A DNA stretch of 64,000 bases, taken from Fibrobacter succinogenes (GTDB taxonomy: Bacteria > Fibrobacterota > Fibrobacteria > Fibrobacterales > Fibrobacteraceae). Location of the stretch: positions 62,001 through 126,000 of the forward strand of contig CADAWC010000001.1 in the NCBI GenBank assembly GCA_902791475.1. The letters are read 5' to 3'. The notes under the pieces are model-generated. The model was given only the letters and a program-made list of their open reading frames with translations, was not told where the DNA came from and ran no database searches. Below, one piece after another: positions 35,904 to 44,960 of the stretch (the first letter of the stretch is position 1; the number at the start of each line of letters is the position of its first letter). Both the position numbers and the translations under genes were made by a program.

Positions 35904-36614
35904 ATGACTATTGAAGAAGCGATTTTGGCACGCCATTCTGTGCGCAGGTACACTCCGACGCCTTTGACCAAGGAACAGGTCGAGGAATTGCAATCGCGGA
36001 TTAGGCTGTTGAATGAAAATTTTGCGCTCCACATGCAGCTTGTTCTAAATGATGATGTGGCGTTTAGCGGGCGCCTGGCGCATTACGGATCGTTTCGGAA
36101 TGTAACGAATTACATTGCTATAGCAGGGCAAAAGTCTGTGGCGGGGTGCGAAGCTTCACTTGATGAACGCGTGGGGTATGCGACGGCGGATATCGTGCTT
36201 TTGGCGCAGATGATTGGGCTCAATACTTGCGTGGTTGGGCTTACGTTCAAAAGAACACCGACGATTGAAATTGACGATGGCGAAAAGCTGGAGCTTGTGA
36301 TTGCGATTGGCAATGGCGAGACGCAGGGCGTGCAGCACCCGATGAAGCCTGTGACGCGAATTGCGCCGGGTTACGATCAATCTCCGGATTGGTTCAAGAA
36401 GGGAATTGACTGCGTGATGCTTGCACCGTCGGCTTTGAACCAGTTCAAGGCTAAATTTACCGTTGACGAGAGCGGTCGTGTTTTTGCGGAGAAGCGTTTG
36501 GGCTTTTTTAGCAAGGTCGATCTTGGAATTTTCAAGTATTTCTTTGAAATTGGCTCTGGCAAGGAAATTTTCCGCCGTTCCATGCAAACTTTGCGCAGTT
36601 CAGACACGATTTAG
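35904..36614 (+). CDS. Nitroreductase-family flavoprotein
   Basis: A 236-residue member of the FMN-dependent nitroreductase superfamily. N-terminal AILARHSVRRYTPTPLTKEQ is the FMN phosphate/ring-binding region; a second region VGYATADIVLLAQMIGLNTCVVGL is the conserved middle helix. The C-terminal DCVMLAPSALNQFKAKF with AEKRLGFFSKVDLGIFKYFFE matches the two-domain TM-nitroreductase variety. Substrate unknown. Strong AAGGAG ribosome site. A dispersed repeat follows. Confidence 0.85.
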   Translation: MTIEEAILARHSVRRYTPTPLTKEQVEELQSRIRLLNENFALHMQLVLNDDVAFSGRLAHYGSFRNVTNYIAIAGQKSVAGCEASLDERVGYATADIVLLAQMIGLNTCVVGLTFKRTPTIEIDDGEKLELVIAIGNGETQGVQHPMKPVTRIAPGYDQSPDWFKKGIDCVMLAPSALNQFKAKFTVDESGRVFAEKRLGFFSKVDLGIFKYFFEIGSGKEIFRRSMQTLRSSDTI

Positions 36615-36623
36615 CGCTGTTTT

Positions 36624-36700
36624 GTCATGCCCGATTTAATCGGGCATCGCCCTCTTGGGCTTGAAAAAAAGGAGATTCCCGCTCGGAGGCGGGAATGACA
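36624..36700. repeat. GTCAT-type dispersed repeat with two palindromes
   Basis: Starts GTCATGCCCGATT, with arms GCCCGATT and AATCGGGC, and ends GGGAATGAC after arms TTCCCGC and GCGGGAA. Opposed GTCAT and ATGAC ends form an inverted pair. Confidence 0.65.
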
Positions 36701-36729
36701 GATTAGGCTTAAATTTTTTTTAAATTTTA

Positions 36730-36758
36730 TGGTAACACTTTTGAATACCTCCGGTGTT
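36730..36758 (+). promoter_or_regulatory. ECF-type promoter of the sigma/anti-sigma/caspase operon
   Basis: TGGTAACACTTTT, a 10-bp spacer, and GGTGTT. Near-identical sequences with the same spacer precede the receptor gene (40608) and the TonB2-type operon (44961). A -35-like part with AAC and a -10-like part suit an ECF sigma factor. It ends only 8 bp before the GTG start, so the transcript would be almost leaderless. Confidence 0.75.
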
Positions 36759-36766
36759 ACATAAAC

Positions 36767-37270
36767 GTGAAAAGCCTAGAACCCTTAAAAAAAGCAGGAT
36801 TTGCAAAGATTTACGAGAAGTACGCGCCTATGGTCTATAGGCGCTGCCTGCAACTCCTTCGCGATGACGCTGAAGCTTGCGATCTCATGCAAGACGTTTT
36901 TTTGCGGATTTACTCTGCATCGGAACGCCTGGATATGGAATCGCCGAGCAGCCTTTTGTGGAATACGGCAACGAGACTTTGCCTCAACCGCATTCGTGAC
37001 AAGCGCCGTCGTGGACTTGACGTAGATTCTTCTAGCCTGCTTTTGAGCATCGCCTGTGCCGAAGACGAGCATGACGATTACGAAACGAAAAATGTGCTGG
37101 CAAAGCTCTTTTCGAAAGAACCCGAATCTAGCCGCACAATGGCAGTCCTCCATTTTGTCGATGGAATGACGCTCGAAGAGACTGCCCGTGAAGTGGGGCT
37201 CTCGGTAAGCGGTGTGCGCAAACGTTTGCGCGGGTTACAGGCCAAAGTTAAAACTCTGGAGGTTCAGTGA
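36767..37270 (+). CDS. ECF-family RNA polymerase sigma factor
   Basis: A 167-residue ECF sigma factor. Region 2 is FAKIYEKYAPMVYRRCLQLLRDDAEACDLMQDVFLRIY, with region 4 as MAVLHFVDGMTLEETAREVGLSVSGVRKRLRGL. It starts at GTG, with only a few bases between the promoter -10-like box and the start. Its gene overlaps the anti-sigma gene (TGATG). The matching promoter copies at 36730, 40608 and 44961 make it likely that it directs its own operon and the two downstream ones. Confidence 0.9.
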   Translation: MKSLEPLKKAGFAKIYEKYAPMVYRRCLQLLRDDAEACDLMQDVFLRIYSASERLDMESPSSLLWNTATRLCLNRIRDKRRRGLDVDSSSLLLSIACAEDEHDDYETKNVLAKLFSKEPESSRTMAVLHFVDGMTLEETAREVGLSVSGVRKRLRGLQAKVKTLEVQ

Positions 37271-38106
37271 TGATTCCCGATTGGAAATTAGAACGATTCC
37301 TGACTGGCGACTTGCCGGAAGAAGAAATGAATAAGCTTCGCGAGCTTGAAGCGAATGATGCGATGTTTGCAAGTCGTGTCAAAATGCTCCGTGAAGATAA
37401 CAAGGCAATTTTAAACAAGTTGCCGTTTGAAACACTTGCCGCGAATCTTGGAACGGATGCTGCTGAGGAAGGTCGCGCAAATCTTGGAACGGGTGCCGCC
37501 GGGACTGCCGCGAAAAATGTTGTAAAAAATGCGGCGCGCTTTACGCTTGTGAAATTTGCGGCTGCGGCGATGTTCGTTTTTGCGGTTGCATTGGTGGCGT
37601 TCTTTGCCCAAAGCGAAACTTCCGTGATGAACGAACGCGTGGGTAGCGATGTCGCCTCTGTCAATGGCTCGCAAAATACGCAGGTTGCGCTTGCTGAAAA
37701 TGAATCCGATACGCGAATCAAGGGACTCGACGCCCGCATGGAAGTCTGGAAAAAGACTTCGGCCGGAATTGTCCAGCTGAACGATCTTGATTCTGTCGGC
37801 GAAGGTGATGAAATCCAGTTGCGCTATGCCGTCCCCGAGAAATGCTTTGGACTCCTTTTTAGCATGGATGGCAATGGCGCTCTGACTCTCCACATGGGCA
37901 ATGGCGTGAAGGCGATTGAACTTGCGCCTGGCAAGATGAATTCGCTCCCGTTTGCGTACAAGCTTGATGATGCTCCGTACTTTGAAAAGTTCTTCTTTGT
38001 AACATCTCCCAAGGAATTTGCGGTTGAAGAAAATGATGTCGATAAGTTGCTTAAGAGAAGTGATGTGAAGGTGATTGGTTTTACTCTCAAGAAGGTGGGT
38101 AAATAA
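37270..38106 (+). CDS. Single-helix anti-sigma-like protein
   Basis: A 278-residue membrane protein. The N-terminal cytoplasmic part begins IPDWKLERFLTGDLPEEEMNKL, resembling anti-sigma domains; no zinc HxxxCxxC motif is seen. One membrane helix lies at about residues 93-113 (AAAAMFVFAVALVAFFA). The outside part (about 145-278) includes FGLLFSMDGNGALTLHMG, a DUF4384-like pattern often linked to caspase-type proteins. It is placed between the sigma factor and the caspase, with one-base overlaps on both sides. Likely holds the sigma factor at the membrane until a periplasmic signal. Confidence 0.78.
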   Translation: MIPDWKLERFLTGDLPEEEMNKLRELEANDAMFASRVKMLREDNKAILNKLPFETLAANLGTDAAEEGRANLGTGAAGTAAKNVVKNAARFTLVKFAAAAMFVFAVALVAFFAQSETSVMNERVGSDVASVNGSQNTQVALAENESDTRIKGLDARMEVWKKTSAGIVQLNDLDSVGEGDEIQLRYAVPEKCFGLLFSMDGNGALTLHMGNGVKAIELAPGKMNSLPFAYKLDDAPYFEKFFFVTSPKEFAVEENDVDKLLKRSDVKVIGFTLKKVGK

Positions 38107-40424
38107 TGTTTATGATATCGAATAAGACTTTTGGGGTGTTGTCTGGTTTGTCTTTTGCATTGCTTTTTGTGTTGCTCTTGTTGGCTTCCAATGCCAATGC
38201 TGCAACAGAATCGGGCCGTATCAATCGCTATGTTGTGGCTGTGAGTGCCAATAACGGTGGTGCTGGCCGTCCGATGCTTCGCTATGCGGAAAGTGATGCC
38301 CGTTCGTTTGCCAAAGTGCTTAAGGAAATGGGTGGCGTGCTTCCGCAGAACGTGATTCTCGTGAAGGAACCGTCTGTTGTCGCCTTGCAAAAGGAATTTG
38401 CAAATCTCGATGCAAAAATTTTGCAGGATAAAGCGTCTAACGGCCGCGACGAAGTGCTCGTCTATTACAGTGGTCACGCCGACGAAAAGGGTCTCCGTTT
38501 GGGCGAAGAAACTTACGCCTGGAAAGACTTGCGCAATCGCATTGACGCCCTCAGTGCCGATGTGAAAATTGCAGTGATTGATGCTTGCGGTTCTGGTGCA
38601 ATTACCCGTGTGAAGGGCGGTAAGGCGGTGCCTGCTTTTATGGTCGACCAGAGCAGCGACATGAAGGGCTATGCGTTTATCACGAGCAGCACGCAAGATG
38701 AATCTAGCCAGGAAAGCGATAAGCTCAAGGGCTCGTTCTTTACGCACTCGCTTGTGAGCGGGCTCCGTGGCGCAGGCGACTTGAGTAGCGATGGCCGCGT
38801 GACGCTCTCGGAAGCGTACCAGTTTGCATTTAACGAAACGCTCCAGAAAACGGAAACAACGCTGGGTGGCGCTCAGCATCCGAGCCGCGACATGAATCTT
38901 GCGGGTACGGGTGACGTGGTGATGACCGATTTGCGTGCGACTGGCGCTGGACTTGATGTCGATGAAAATGTTTCTGGTCGCTTGTACATCCGCGATGCCG
39001 ATGGTGAACTCGTTGCAGAACTCAACAAAAAGCGCGGACGCGCCATGAGTCTGGGGCTCCCGCCGGGCAATTACACGGTGAATCTCCAGCACGATCTTGA
39101 TTACATGGGTGCAACTGTTGCGCTTGTGAACGGCAAGCGTGAAAAGATTACGGCTGAAAATTTCAAGAGTGTCATGACCGAACAGACTGTGTTGCGCGGT
39201 GAAATCGGTGGCAATAGAATGTGCTCCAGCGGAGATACGATTGCATGTTCGCTTGATTCCCTGGATCATCATGGTCGCTTCCGTACCACTTTTAATTTCG
39301 TGAATCGTGATAAGGAACCTCGTAAGGGATTGCAGTTGGGCTTGCTCACAACTCATGCTAACGATTATATGCTCGGTACGCAGGTAAGCTTGATCGCAAA
39401 TATCGCAAAAAAGGAAATGCATGGCTTGCAAGCGACGACGGTTATCAACGTGGCGAGAAAGCATTTTGAAGGTGTGCAGATTTCTAGTGCAGTAAACTAT
39501 GCTGGCTCATTTTCGGGTTCGCAGATTGGTATGGCAGTGAACTTTACTAAAGACAAGTCTTCTGGCGCTCAGATCGGTGTTGTAAACTTGGCGATAGACA
39601 CGCTTAAAGGATTCCAAGTTTCTGCTGGCGTGAACTATGCAAAGGCAACCAAGATGCAGATCACAGCTGGTGTGAATGCTGCGGAATCTTCGAATTTGCA
39701 AGTCGTTGCAGGTGTTAACGTTGCCAAAGAAACGGATGTCCAAGTTTCTGCAGGTGTCAATGCGGCTAAGAAGAGTGATATTCAGGTGGTTGCCGGTGTG
39801 AATGCCGCTCACGAGAACAACAAGCTCCAAGTCGGTGTTGTCAACTATGCGACAAAGGAATCTGGCCGTCAGTGGGGTATTGTTAACGTCTGTGCCCATT
39901 GCGAAAAGACTCCGGTCGGTATCATCAACATCGTCGGAAACGGCGTGTGGAGCGTGACCCCTTACATCAACGAAATGGGAGCGCTTGGCGGATCTGTCCA
40001 TTTGGGTACGGCTTATTTCTACACGAATATTGAATGGGCCGCATTCTTTAAGAAAGGGCATATCTTTAAGGAGTTCGAAAAGTTCTATGAACACGGTGTT
40101 GGTATCGGTACCCAGTTTGGAAAGTACGGAAGCCACTTTGAATTAGAATACACGTTCTTTAACGTTTATGACAAATTTGACTTTGACGAACGAGACGATT
40201 TCAAGACAGGATTCCACCATCGCGGAAGAGTGGGCTATGTGTATCAGTTGTTCCCGTTCTTTGGCCTTTCAGTCGGCGCGACGCTGAACTTGACGAGCGA
40301 AGGCTATTTGAATAAGCTGTTGCTCAAACCGCTTGGCGATTATCACGATGACGTGAGCTACAAAGACCATAAAGGTCGCTGGTGGCCGGGATTCTACGCA
40401 GGCCTTACCATCGGACGATTCTAA
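38106..40424 (+). CDS. Exported caspase-like peptidase with beta repeats and a C-terminal barrel-like domain
   Basis: A 772-residue protein. Signal peptide (about 10-32, ending ANA-AT). The caspase/C14 domain (about 40-270) has the dyad His in VYYSGHAD (H124) and Cys in VIDACGSG (C161). A CarboxypepD-like or PEGA-like part follows (about 290-360). Residues about 440-592 are tandem 14-16-residue units with consensus xQVxAGVNxAx, as in surface beta helices or barrels. The last 170 residues, alternating hydrophobic and ending TIGRF, look like an outer-membrane barrel strand end. A caspase outside the cytoplasm, under an ECF operon, is unusual. Confidence 0.8.
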   Translation: MFMISNKTFGVLSGLSFALLFVLLLLASNANAATESGRINRYVVAVSANNGGAGRPMLRYAESDARSFAKVLKEMGGVLPQNVILVKEPSVVALQKEFANLDAKILQDKASNGRDEVLVYYSGHADEKGLRLGEETYAWKDLRNRIDALSADVKIAVIDACGSGAITRVKGGKAVPAFMVDQSSDMKGYAFITSSTQDESSQESDKLKGSFFTHSLVSGLRGAGDLSSDGRVTLSEAYQFAFNETLQKTETTLGGAQHPSRDMNLAGTGDVVMTDLRATGAGLDVDENVSGRLYIRDADGELVAELNKKRGRAMSLGLPPGNYTVNLQHDLDYMGATVALVNGKREKITAENFKSVMTEQTVLRGEIGGNRMCSSGDTIACSLDSLDHHGRFRTTFNFVNRDKEPRKGLQLGLLTTHANDYMLGTQVSLIANIAKKEMHGLQATTVINVARKHFEGVQISSAVNYAGSFSGSQIGMAVNFTKDKSSGAQIGVVNLAIDTLKGFQVSAGVNYAKATKMQITAGVNAAESSNLQVVAGVNVAKETDVQVSAGVNAAKKSDIQVVAGVNAAHENNKLQVGVVNYATKESGRQWGIVNVCAHCEKTPVGIINIVGNGVWSVTPYINEMGALGGSVHLGTAYFYTNIEWAAFFKKGHIFKEFEKFYEHGVGIGTQFGKYGSHFELEYTFFNVYDKFDFDERDDFKTGFHHRGRVGYVYQLFPFFGLSVGATLNLTSEGYLNKLLLKPLGDYHDDVSYKDHKGRWWPGFYAGLTIGRF

Positions 40425-40444
40425 AAACGTTGTACTATTAACCT

Positions 40445-40554
40445 GTCATGCCTGCCTACCTGTCCTCGCGCCTGTCCTCGCTTGACGGGGATGACGGGGA
40501 CGAGCGGGCATCTCCTGTATGCTCTTGTCATCCCCGACTTGTTCGGGGATCTCC
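40445..40554. repeat. GTCAT-type dispersed repeats in the caspase-receptor gap
   Basis: Several GTCATGCC and GTCATCCCC units with GC-rich palindromes (ATCCCCGA / TCGGGGAT) separate the caspase gene and the next promoter. They may also end transcription of the caspase operon. Confidence 0.55.
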
Positions 40555-40607
40555 TTTTGTATGAAAAATTTTGAGTTTACTATAAATTTTTAAATTTCTC
40601 TATTATG

Positions 40608-40636
40608 TGGTAACACTTTTTGTACCTTGAGGTGTT
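40608..40636 (+). promoter_or_regulatory. ECF-type promoter of the receptor-lipoprotein unit
   Basis: TGGTAACACTTTT, 10 bp, GGTGTT: the same boxes and spacer as at 36730. The likely start codon follows 28 bp downstream, leaving a short leader with an AGGA site. Confidence 0.75.
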
Positions 40637-40664
40637 CCATTGGGGAAATGGTTTAGGAATTGTA

Positions 40665-43121
40665 ATGAATTTTATGTTGAAAATTGTTGTTTTTGTGTCG
40701 ATGATGGTTGCGTTTGCCGCAGCCCACGAAAGTATTATCTTCAATGGAATTGTTCAGGATGACTCGTTTGAAGCTCACGAAAAGCTGAATGTCGAAATTC
40801 TTGAAACGGGCGAGGCTTTGCAGACGACCGTGGGGACGCCTTTTAGCGTCGTTCTCCCTGCCGATACGCTTTGGAACATTTGCGTGACGAACTCGGATAC
40901 TTCTGGTGCCGAAAAGGAAAAATGTTATGAACTCCTGTATTTCGGTAACGATAGCTCATTCAGCAAAACGCTTGGCCCCGACGCCGTCACTATTGAAGAT
41001 TCTATTTCGAACGGTCGTGTTGAAGCGCAAGCGGAGTCGAAGGAGCCTGTAGACTCTGCCGAAGGCGCGGCAATCTCCGATAGCACATCTGATGTCGATG
41101 TTGAAAAGCTTCTCGCTTCGGGTGGTACAAATTCCAAAGTGACCGAGCTCAAAAAAGTCGTGGTGCAGTTGCGCCGCCGCCCCAAACGCAAGCCGGGTGA
41201 ATCTGTCGTTTCCGCAAAGTCCATCAAGCGCATGCCGGGACTTGCCGAAGCCGATGTCATTAAGAGCATCCAGGCACTCCCAGGCGTTGTTGCCAGTTCT
41301 GATTTCAGTTCCAAGATTTACGTGCGCGGTGGCGCTGCCGACCAGAATTTGTTCTTGTTCGATAATGCGGTCGTCTATTCTCCGGTGCATTTCTTTGGAC
41401 TTTTCAGCACGTTCCTTGTCGAAGGTATTGACGATGTGCAGTTCTACAAGAGCGGATTCCCGGCGCAGTATGGCAACCGCTTGAGTTCTGTGCTCAAGAT
41501 GGATGGTCGTGCGGGCGGTCAGGATTCTGTAGATGAATGGCTTAGCAAGTCAAGCATCAAGATAAGCACTTTTGCAGCCCAGCTCCATACAGAAGGCCAT
41601 CAAGGTCCAGCTCGTTGGGTGCTTGCAGGCCGTACAACTTACATTGGCTACATTCTCGATTTGTGTAATGCCATTGGCCTCTTGGATTTGGATCTGGATT
41701 ATGAATTCACGGACTTGCAGGGAACGTTTATGTACAACTTCTCTGAAGATACTCGTTTGAAACTCAGTTTCTATATGGGTAAGGACCGCTTGGAATTTGA
41801 CCCGCTTTATATGGACTGGGGTAACATCGCTATTCCGCTTGGTATTTACCACCGCATCAATGGCAACTGGGATTACAATGCAACGCTTGCCTATAGCAAA
41901 TTCTACCAGACGATGAAGGTGAGCGATCTCATGTCGATTGAAATGCTGCTTTATACCTTTGCGGGTAAACAGTGGCTGAACTATCGCGGTATCGACAATC
42001 ATACGTTTACTTTGGGTTATGAACTTGAATACGATTACGAACGCTATCAAGAAAAAATGGCTTCAATTAGCGTTGCTGATATTGAAAATGCGTTCCATCA
42101 CGTCGCCTATGTGCAGGATGCCTGGAAAATTTCGCCAGATTTGCTGTTGCAATATGGATTGCGTTTCAATTACCAGACGGCTTCAAAACATTTTGGTGTT
42201 GAACCGCGTGCCTCGTTGTCCATCAATCTTGATGAATCGAAATCGTTGGAACTTTACGGCGGTTATTACTTGCAGTACATGAATTCAATTGTCTATACCG
42301 ATCAGGAAACACTCAACGAATTCTATTACCCGGCGACGACAACAACGGATGGAAAACACATCAAACCCGCTTCCTCTTGGCTAATGGCAGCGGAGTACAG
42401 CCACCGCGACCTCTTTGAAGGTTATGATTTTACCGCAGGCGTTTATTATAAAACGCAAAATAACTTGAATACGTTTGCGATGAAAAAGGATACTAGCGAT
42501 AATTCGTCGTCTTCTGAAGAGCTTGTGCTTGCGGATAATTTTGGTACGGCAGATGGTTATTCATTCGGTTATGAGCTTTCGTTGCGTAAAAATAATGGTT
42601 GGTGGTTTGGTGGAATCAACTGGAGCCAAAGTATTAGCGTAGCTCGCGCGAATGATGGCTCTAAGCCGTATTTCCCGAGTTGGCATCAGCCGTATGCTTT
42701 AAAGTTGGATTTGGGCATTAACTGGAAAGGTGGTGACGATGCCTTGTGGCGTCACAAGAAAAAAGGCCGCTATTTCCGTTCGTCACTTGCGCTCAAGTAT
42801 TCATCGGGAATGCCGATTAGTGAGTACAAAGGATATTACCTGCAACAGGAAATCGGGACGCAAAGGTATTCTGACGATATCGTAGTACTCCCGGGAAGCC
42901 GCAATGCGGGCCGCCAAACAGACTACTTTAGAATTGACTTGAAGGCGGTTGATATGGGTCGCGAAGGCAAATGGAACTTTAGCTGGACAATTATCAACTT
43001 AACGAATCACGACAACATGTTCTTTACGTTCTACGATACGCGCAAGAATCCTCCGAAGAAAACAGAAATTACTCAGTTCCCCTTTTTACCGATTATGCTG
43101 AATTATGAATACTACTTTTAG
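40665..43121 (+). CDS. TonB-dependent receptor
   Basis: An 818-residue outer-membrane receptor. Signal peptide 1-21 (ending AAA-HE). An N-terminal beta domain (about 25-100) and an acidic linker lead to a TonB-box-like region and plug (about 183-290: SIKRMPGLAEADVIKSIQALPGV, KIYVRGGAADQNLFLFDNAVVY). The remaining residues form the barrel, rich in alternating aromatic residues and ending NYEYYF. No STN signalling domain is apparent, so it is not a FecA-type transducer. ATG 40665 is chosen because the frame upstream runs into the ECF promoter. Likely imports a scarce ligand with the lipoprotein of the next gene. Confidence 0.9.
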   Translation: MNFMLKIVVFVSMMVAFAAAHESIIFNGIVQDDSFEAHEKLNVEILETGEALQTTVGTPFSVVLPADTLWNICVTNSDTSGAEKEKCYELLYFGNDSSFSKTLGPDAVTIEDSISNGRVEAQAESKEPVDSAEGAAISDSTSDVDVEKLLASGGTNSKVTELKKVVVQLRRRPKRKPGESVVSAKSIKRMPGLAEADVIKSIQALPGVVASSDFSSKIYVRGGAADQNLFLFDNAVVYSPVHFFGLFSTFLVEGIDDVQFYKSGFPAQYGNRLSSVLKMDGRAGGQDSVDEWLSKSSIKISTFAAQLHTEGHQGPARWVLAGRTTYIGYILDLCNAIGLLDLDLDYEFTDLQGTFMYNFSEDTRLKLSFYMGKDRLEFDPLYMDWGNIAIPLGIYHRINGNWDYNATLAYSKFYQTMKVSDLMSIEMLLYTFAGKQWLNYRGIDNHTFTLGYELEYDYERYQEKMASISVADIENAFHHVAYVQDAWKISPDLLLQYGLRFNYQTASKHFGVEPRASLSINLDESKSLELYGGYYLQYMNSIVYTDQETLNEFYYPATTTTDGKHIKPASSWLMAAEYSHRDLFEGYDFTAGVYYKTQNNLNTFAMKKDTSDNSSSSEELVLADNFGTADGYSFGYELSLRKNNGWWFGGINWSQSISVARANDGSKPYFPSWHQPYALKLDLGINWKGGDDALWRHKKKGRYFRSSLALKYSSGMPISEYKGYYLQQEIGTQRYSDDIVVLPGSRNAGRQTDYFRIDLKAVDMGREGKWNFSWTIINLTNHDNMFFTFYDTRKNPPKKTEITQFPFLPIMLNYEYYF

Positions 43122-43164
43122 TTGCTGGTTAATAGTTTGTAGTTAATAGTCAAGAAGGTTTGTT

Positions 43165-44937
43165 ATGAATGTTTTTTTTGAATGTAAGAATGTAGGCGTC
43201 ATTGCGAGTCACGGTAGTGGCGAAGCAATCTATAATGTTTTTTGTAGGCGATTCCTTTCCTCTCTCGTCTGGATTCTCTCGTCTGTTTATTTTGTGGCTT
43301 GCGATTTTCATGGCCCATGGGAATACTATCCCGAAGAGCGTGAAGTCTATACGGGCATTTATACGTACGGATACATTCTTGAAGGTGGAGAAACCAAAAT
43401 TTGTTTCTCGAAAGTCTATGAACTTGATGAAGCTTCGTCTCAGGACTTCAGTTTCTATGATAGTGCCTATGTTACGGTTAGTGGCTTGTTTAATTACAAC
43501 CGCAAGGAAAATAGAGACGCCACGATAGAACTTTATCATCATGGACCGAACTGTTTCTCGCAAAGCAGTTATGAAGGAATTGCTGGCGAATCCTATACGA
43601 TGAACGCTTATTTTGTGTGGGATAGCGCTGGACAAACGGTGGCTTCAACCTATAAGGCCGTGGCTACGGTTCCGAATAGAATTAAAGTAAATGGCATGAG
43701 TGCTCCCCAACAGGATGGAAGCTACAAGTGGATTGAAAATCCATGGAACGATGCGTCAAGGCGTTTTTATCCCATTGATGATTTTACGATCGATTTTTTG
43801 GAATATCCAATGGATATGCAATTTATAAAGGTGGCTTTGGATTACGATAATTCAGTACGTGGTGTTCTCTCCATTATGAATTATGATATCAATAATGGGG
43901 AATCGCAAAATACGACGATGAACCAGATGTTTAAGGGGGTGACTGATGCTGATGAAACAGGTTATCGCGGAATTTCTATGCATGACCCGTTGGAAAAACA
44001 ACAAAACCTCGGTTTTTCGTCAAATCGCACTATTGCTGGAGTCAAGAATCTTGACACTCTTTACCTGATGAATATGATGCTTCCGTTGGGAAAAATCACG
44101 GTAGACTTTTATTCGACGGATGATGCGTATGTTGATTATGTGGATAAGGTAAAACAATCTGTGCAGGATTCGCGCGTTATCCCGGAATCGAATGTTGAAA
44201 ATGGAATGGGCGTGTTTAGCGGAATGGCTAAAACTCAGATAAGTATTATGGTCAATGGTGATGGTGTTGGCTTTTATCATATCGCAAATCGCAACTGTGC
44301 CAATGAAAAAGGGGACAATACAGAAAGTTGGGACTCTCGTGGGTGTAGACTTTATCAGGACGTGATTTGTTCTGGTGGAGTAAGCGAATTGATGCTTGAT
44401 GGTTGGCTTGAAACGGATTTGATTGATGCTAACGAGCGTGCTGCTGAAATTTACAGGGATTCGGTCTACAATAGAGGTGAAAAAGGTTGCTATGCGTCTA
44501 ATGTCAAGGCGGCGATGACGCTGGATACTACAAAATGGTCTCTCTTCTTGCCCGATACGATTAATGCCGAAGATAAGGCTAATGCGTATGCCGATGGCTT
44601 AAAACGTTATTGTGTCGCAAGTAATTTCGAAAGCAATCACATTGCAGATTGTTCCGGCTTGGAAAAAGAATGCATGGAAGACCCTGAAAGAAATAATTGC
44701 AAGGAATATCTATGGCTCTGGTGCGCGGATCGTGGCTGGGATTTTTATAGATACGATCAATGCCGTTCCGCTTTTGTGAGTCGCTACTACCTTCAAAATC
44801 TTAAATCTAGTGTTCTTCATCGTGAAGTGGAATATGAATGTCGTTATTGGTTGAACTATAGAGATGACGTTGTTTTCCGTAATCGTATGTGCGGAAATTG
44901 GTGCAAAGTCGAGGACAATCAAGTGAAATGTCAATAA
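43165..44937 (+). CDS. Large lipoprotein paired with the TonB receptor (DUF4249-like)
   Basis: A 590-residue protein. A lipobox-like VYFVACD (Cys47) follows a hydrophobic stretch, but the first 25 residues are a translated dispersed repeat (GVIASHGSGEAI). The mature domain contains ETKICFSKVYEL, an early beta domain, and VENGMGVFSGMA, which resembles DUF4249 proteins that pair with TonB receptors in Bacteroidetes. The C-terminal 250 residues are Cys-rich. It starts 43 bp after the receptor stop, with AAGG six bases before ATG and no promoter between, so the two form one unit. Probably a surface ligand-binding partner; assignment by eye. Confidence 0.65.
   Translation: MNVFFECKNVGVIASHGSGEAIYNVFCRRFLSSLVWILSSVYFVACDFHGPWEYYPEEREVYTGIYTYGYILEGGETKICFSKVYELDEASSQDFSFYDSAYVTVSGLFNYNRKENRDATIELYHHGPNCFSQSSYEGIAGESYTMNAYFVWDSAGQTVASTYKAVATVPNRIKVNGMSAPQQDGSYKWIENPWNDASRRFYPIDDFTIDFLEYPMDMQFIKVALDYDNSVRGVLSIMNYDINNGESQNTTMNQMFKGVTDADETGYRGISMHDPLEKQQNLGFSSNRTIAGVKNLDTLYLMNMMLPLGKITVDFYSTDDAYVDYVDKVKQSVQDSRVIPESNVENGMGVFSGMAKTQISIMVNGDGVGFYHIANRNCANEKGDNTESWDSRGCRLYQDVICSGGVSELMLDGWLETDLIDANERAAEIYRDSVYNRGEKGCYASNVKAAMTLDTTKWSLFLPDTINAEDKANAYADGLKRYCVASNFESNHIADCSGLEKECMEDPERNNCKEYLWLWCADRGWDFYRYDQCRSAFVSRYYLQNLKSSVLHREVEYECRYWLNYRDDVVFRNRMCGNWCKVEDNQVKCQ
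43197..43232. repeat. Dispersed repeat inside the 5' coding region of the 43165 gene
   Basis: CGTCATTGCGAG followed by GGCGAAGCAATCTA lies in frame between start codon and signal peptide. Compare copies at 47507-47560 and 48309-48340 in spacers. Confidence 0.8.
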
Positions 44938-44960
44938 TTTTTTGAATAAATCATCAAACA

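Noticed and set aside
37824-39464. 546-codon minus-strand frame opposite the caspase gene
   Set aside because: Antisense shadow crossing the anti-sigma/caspase junction.
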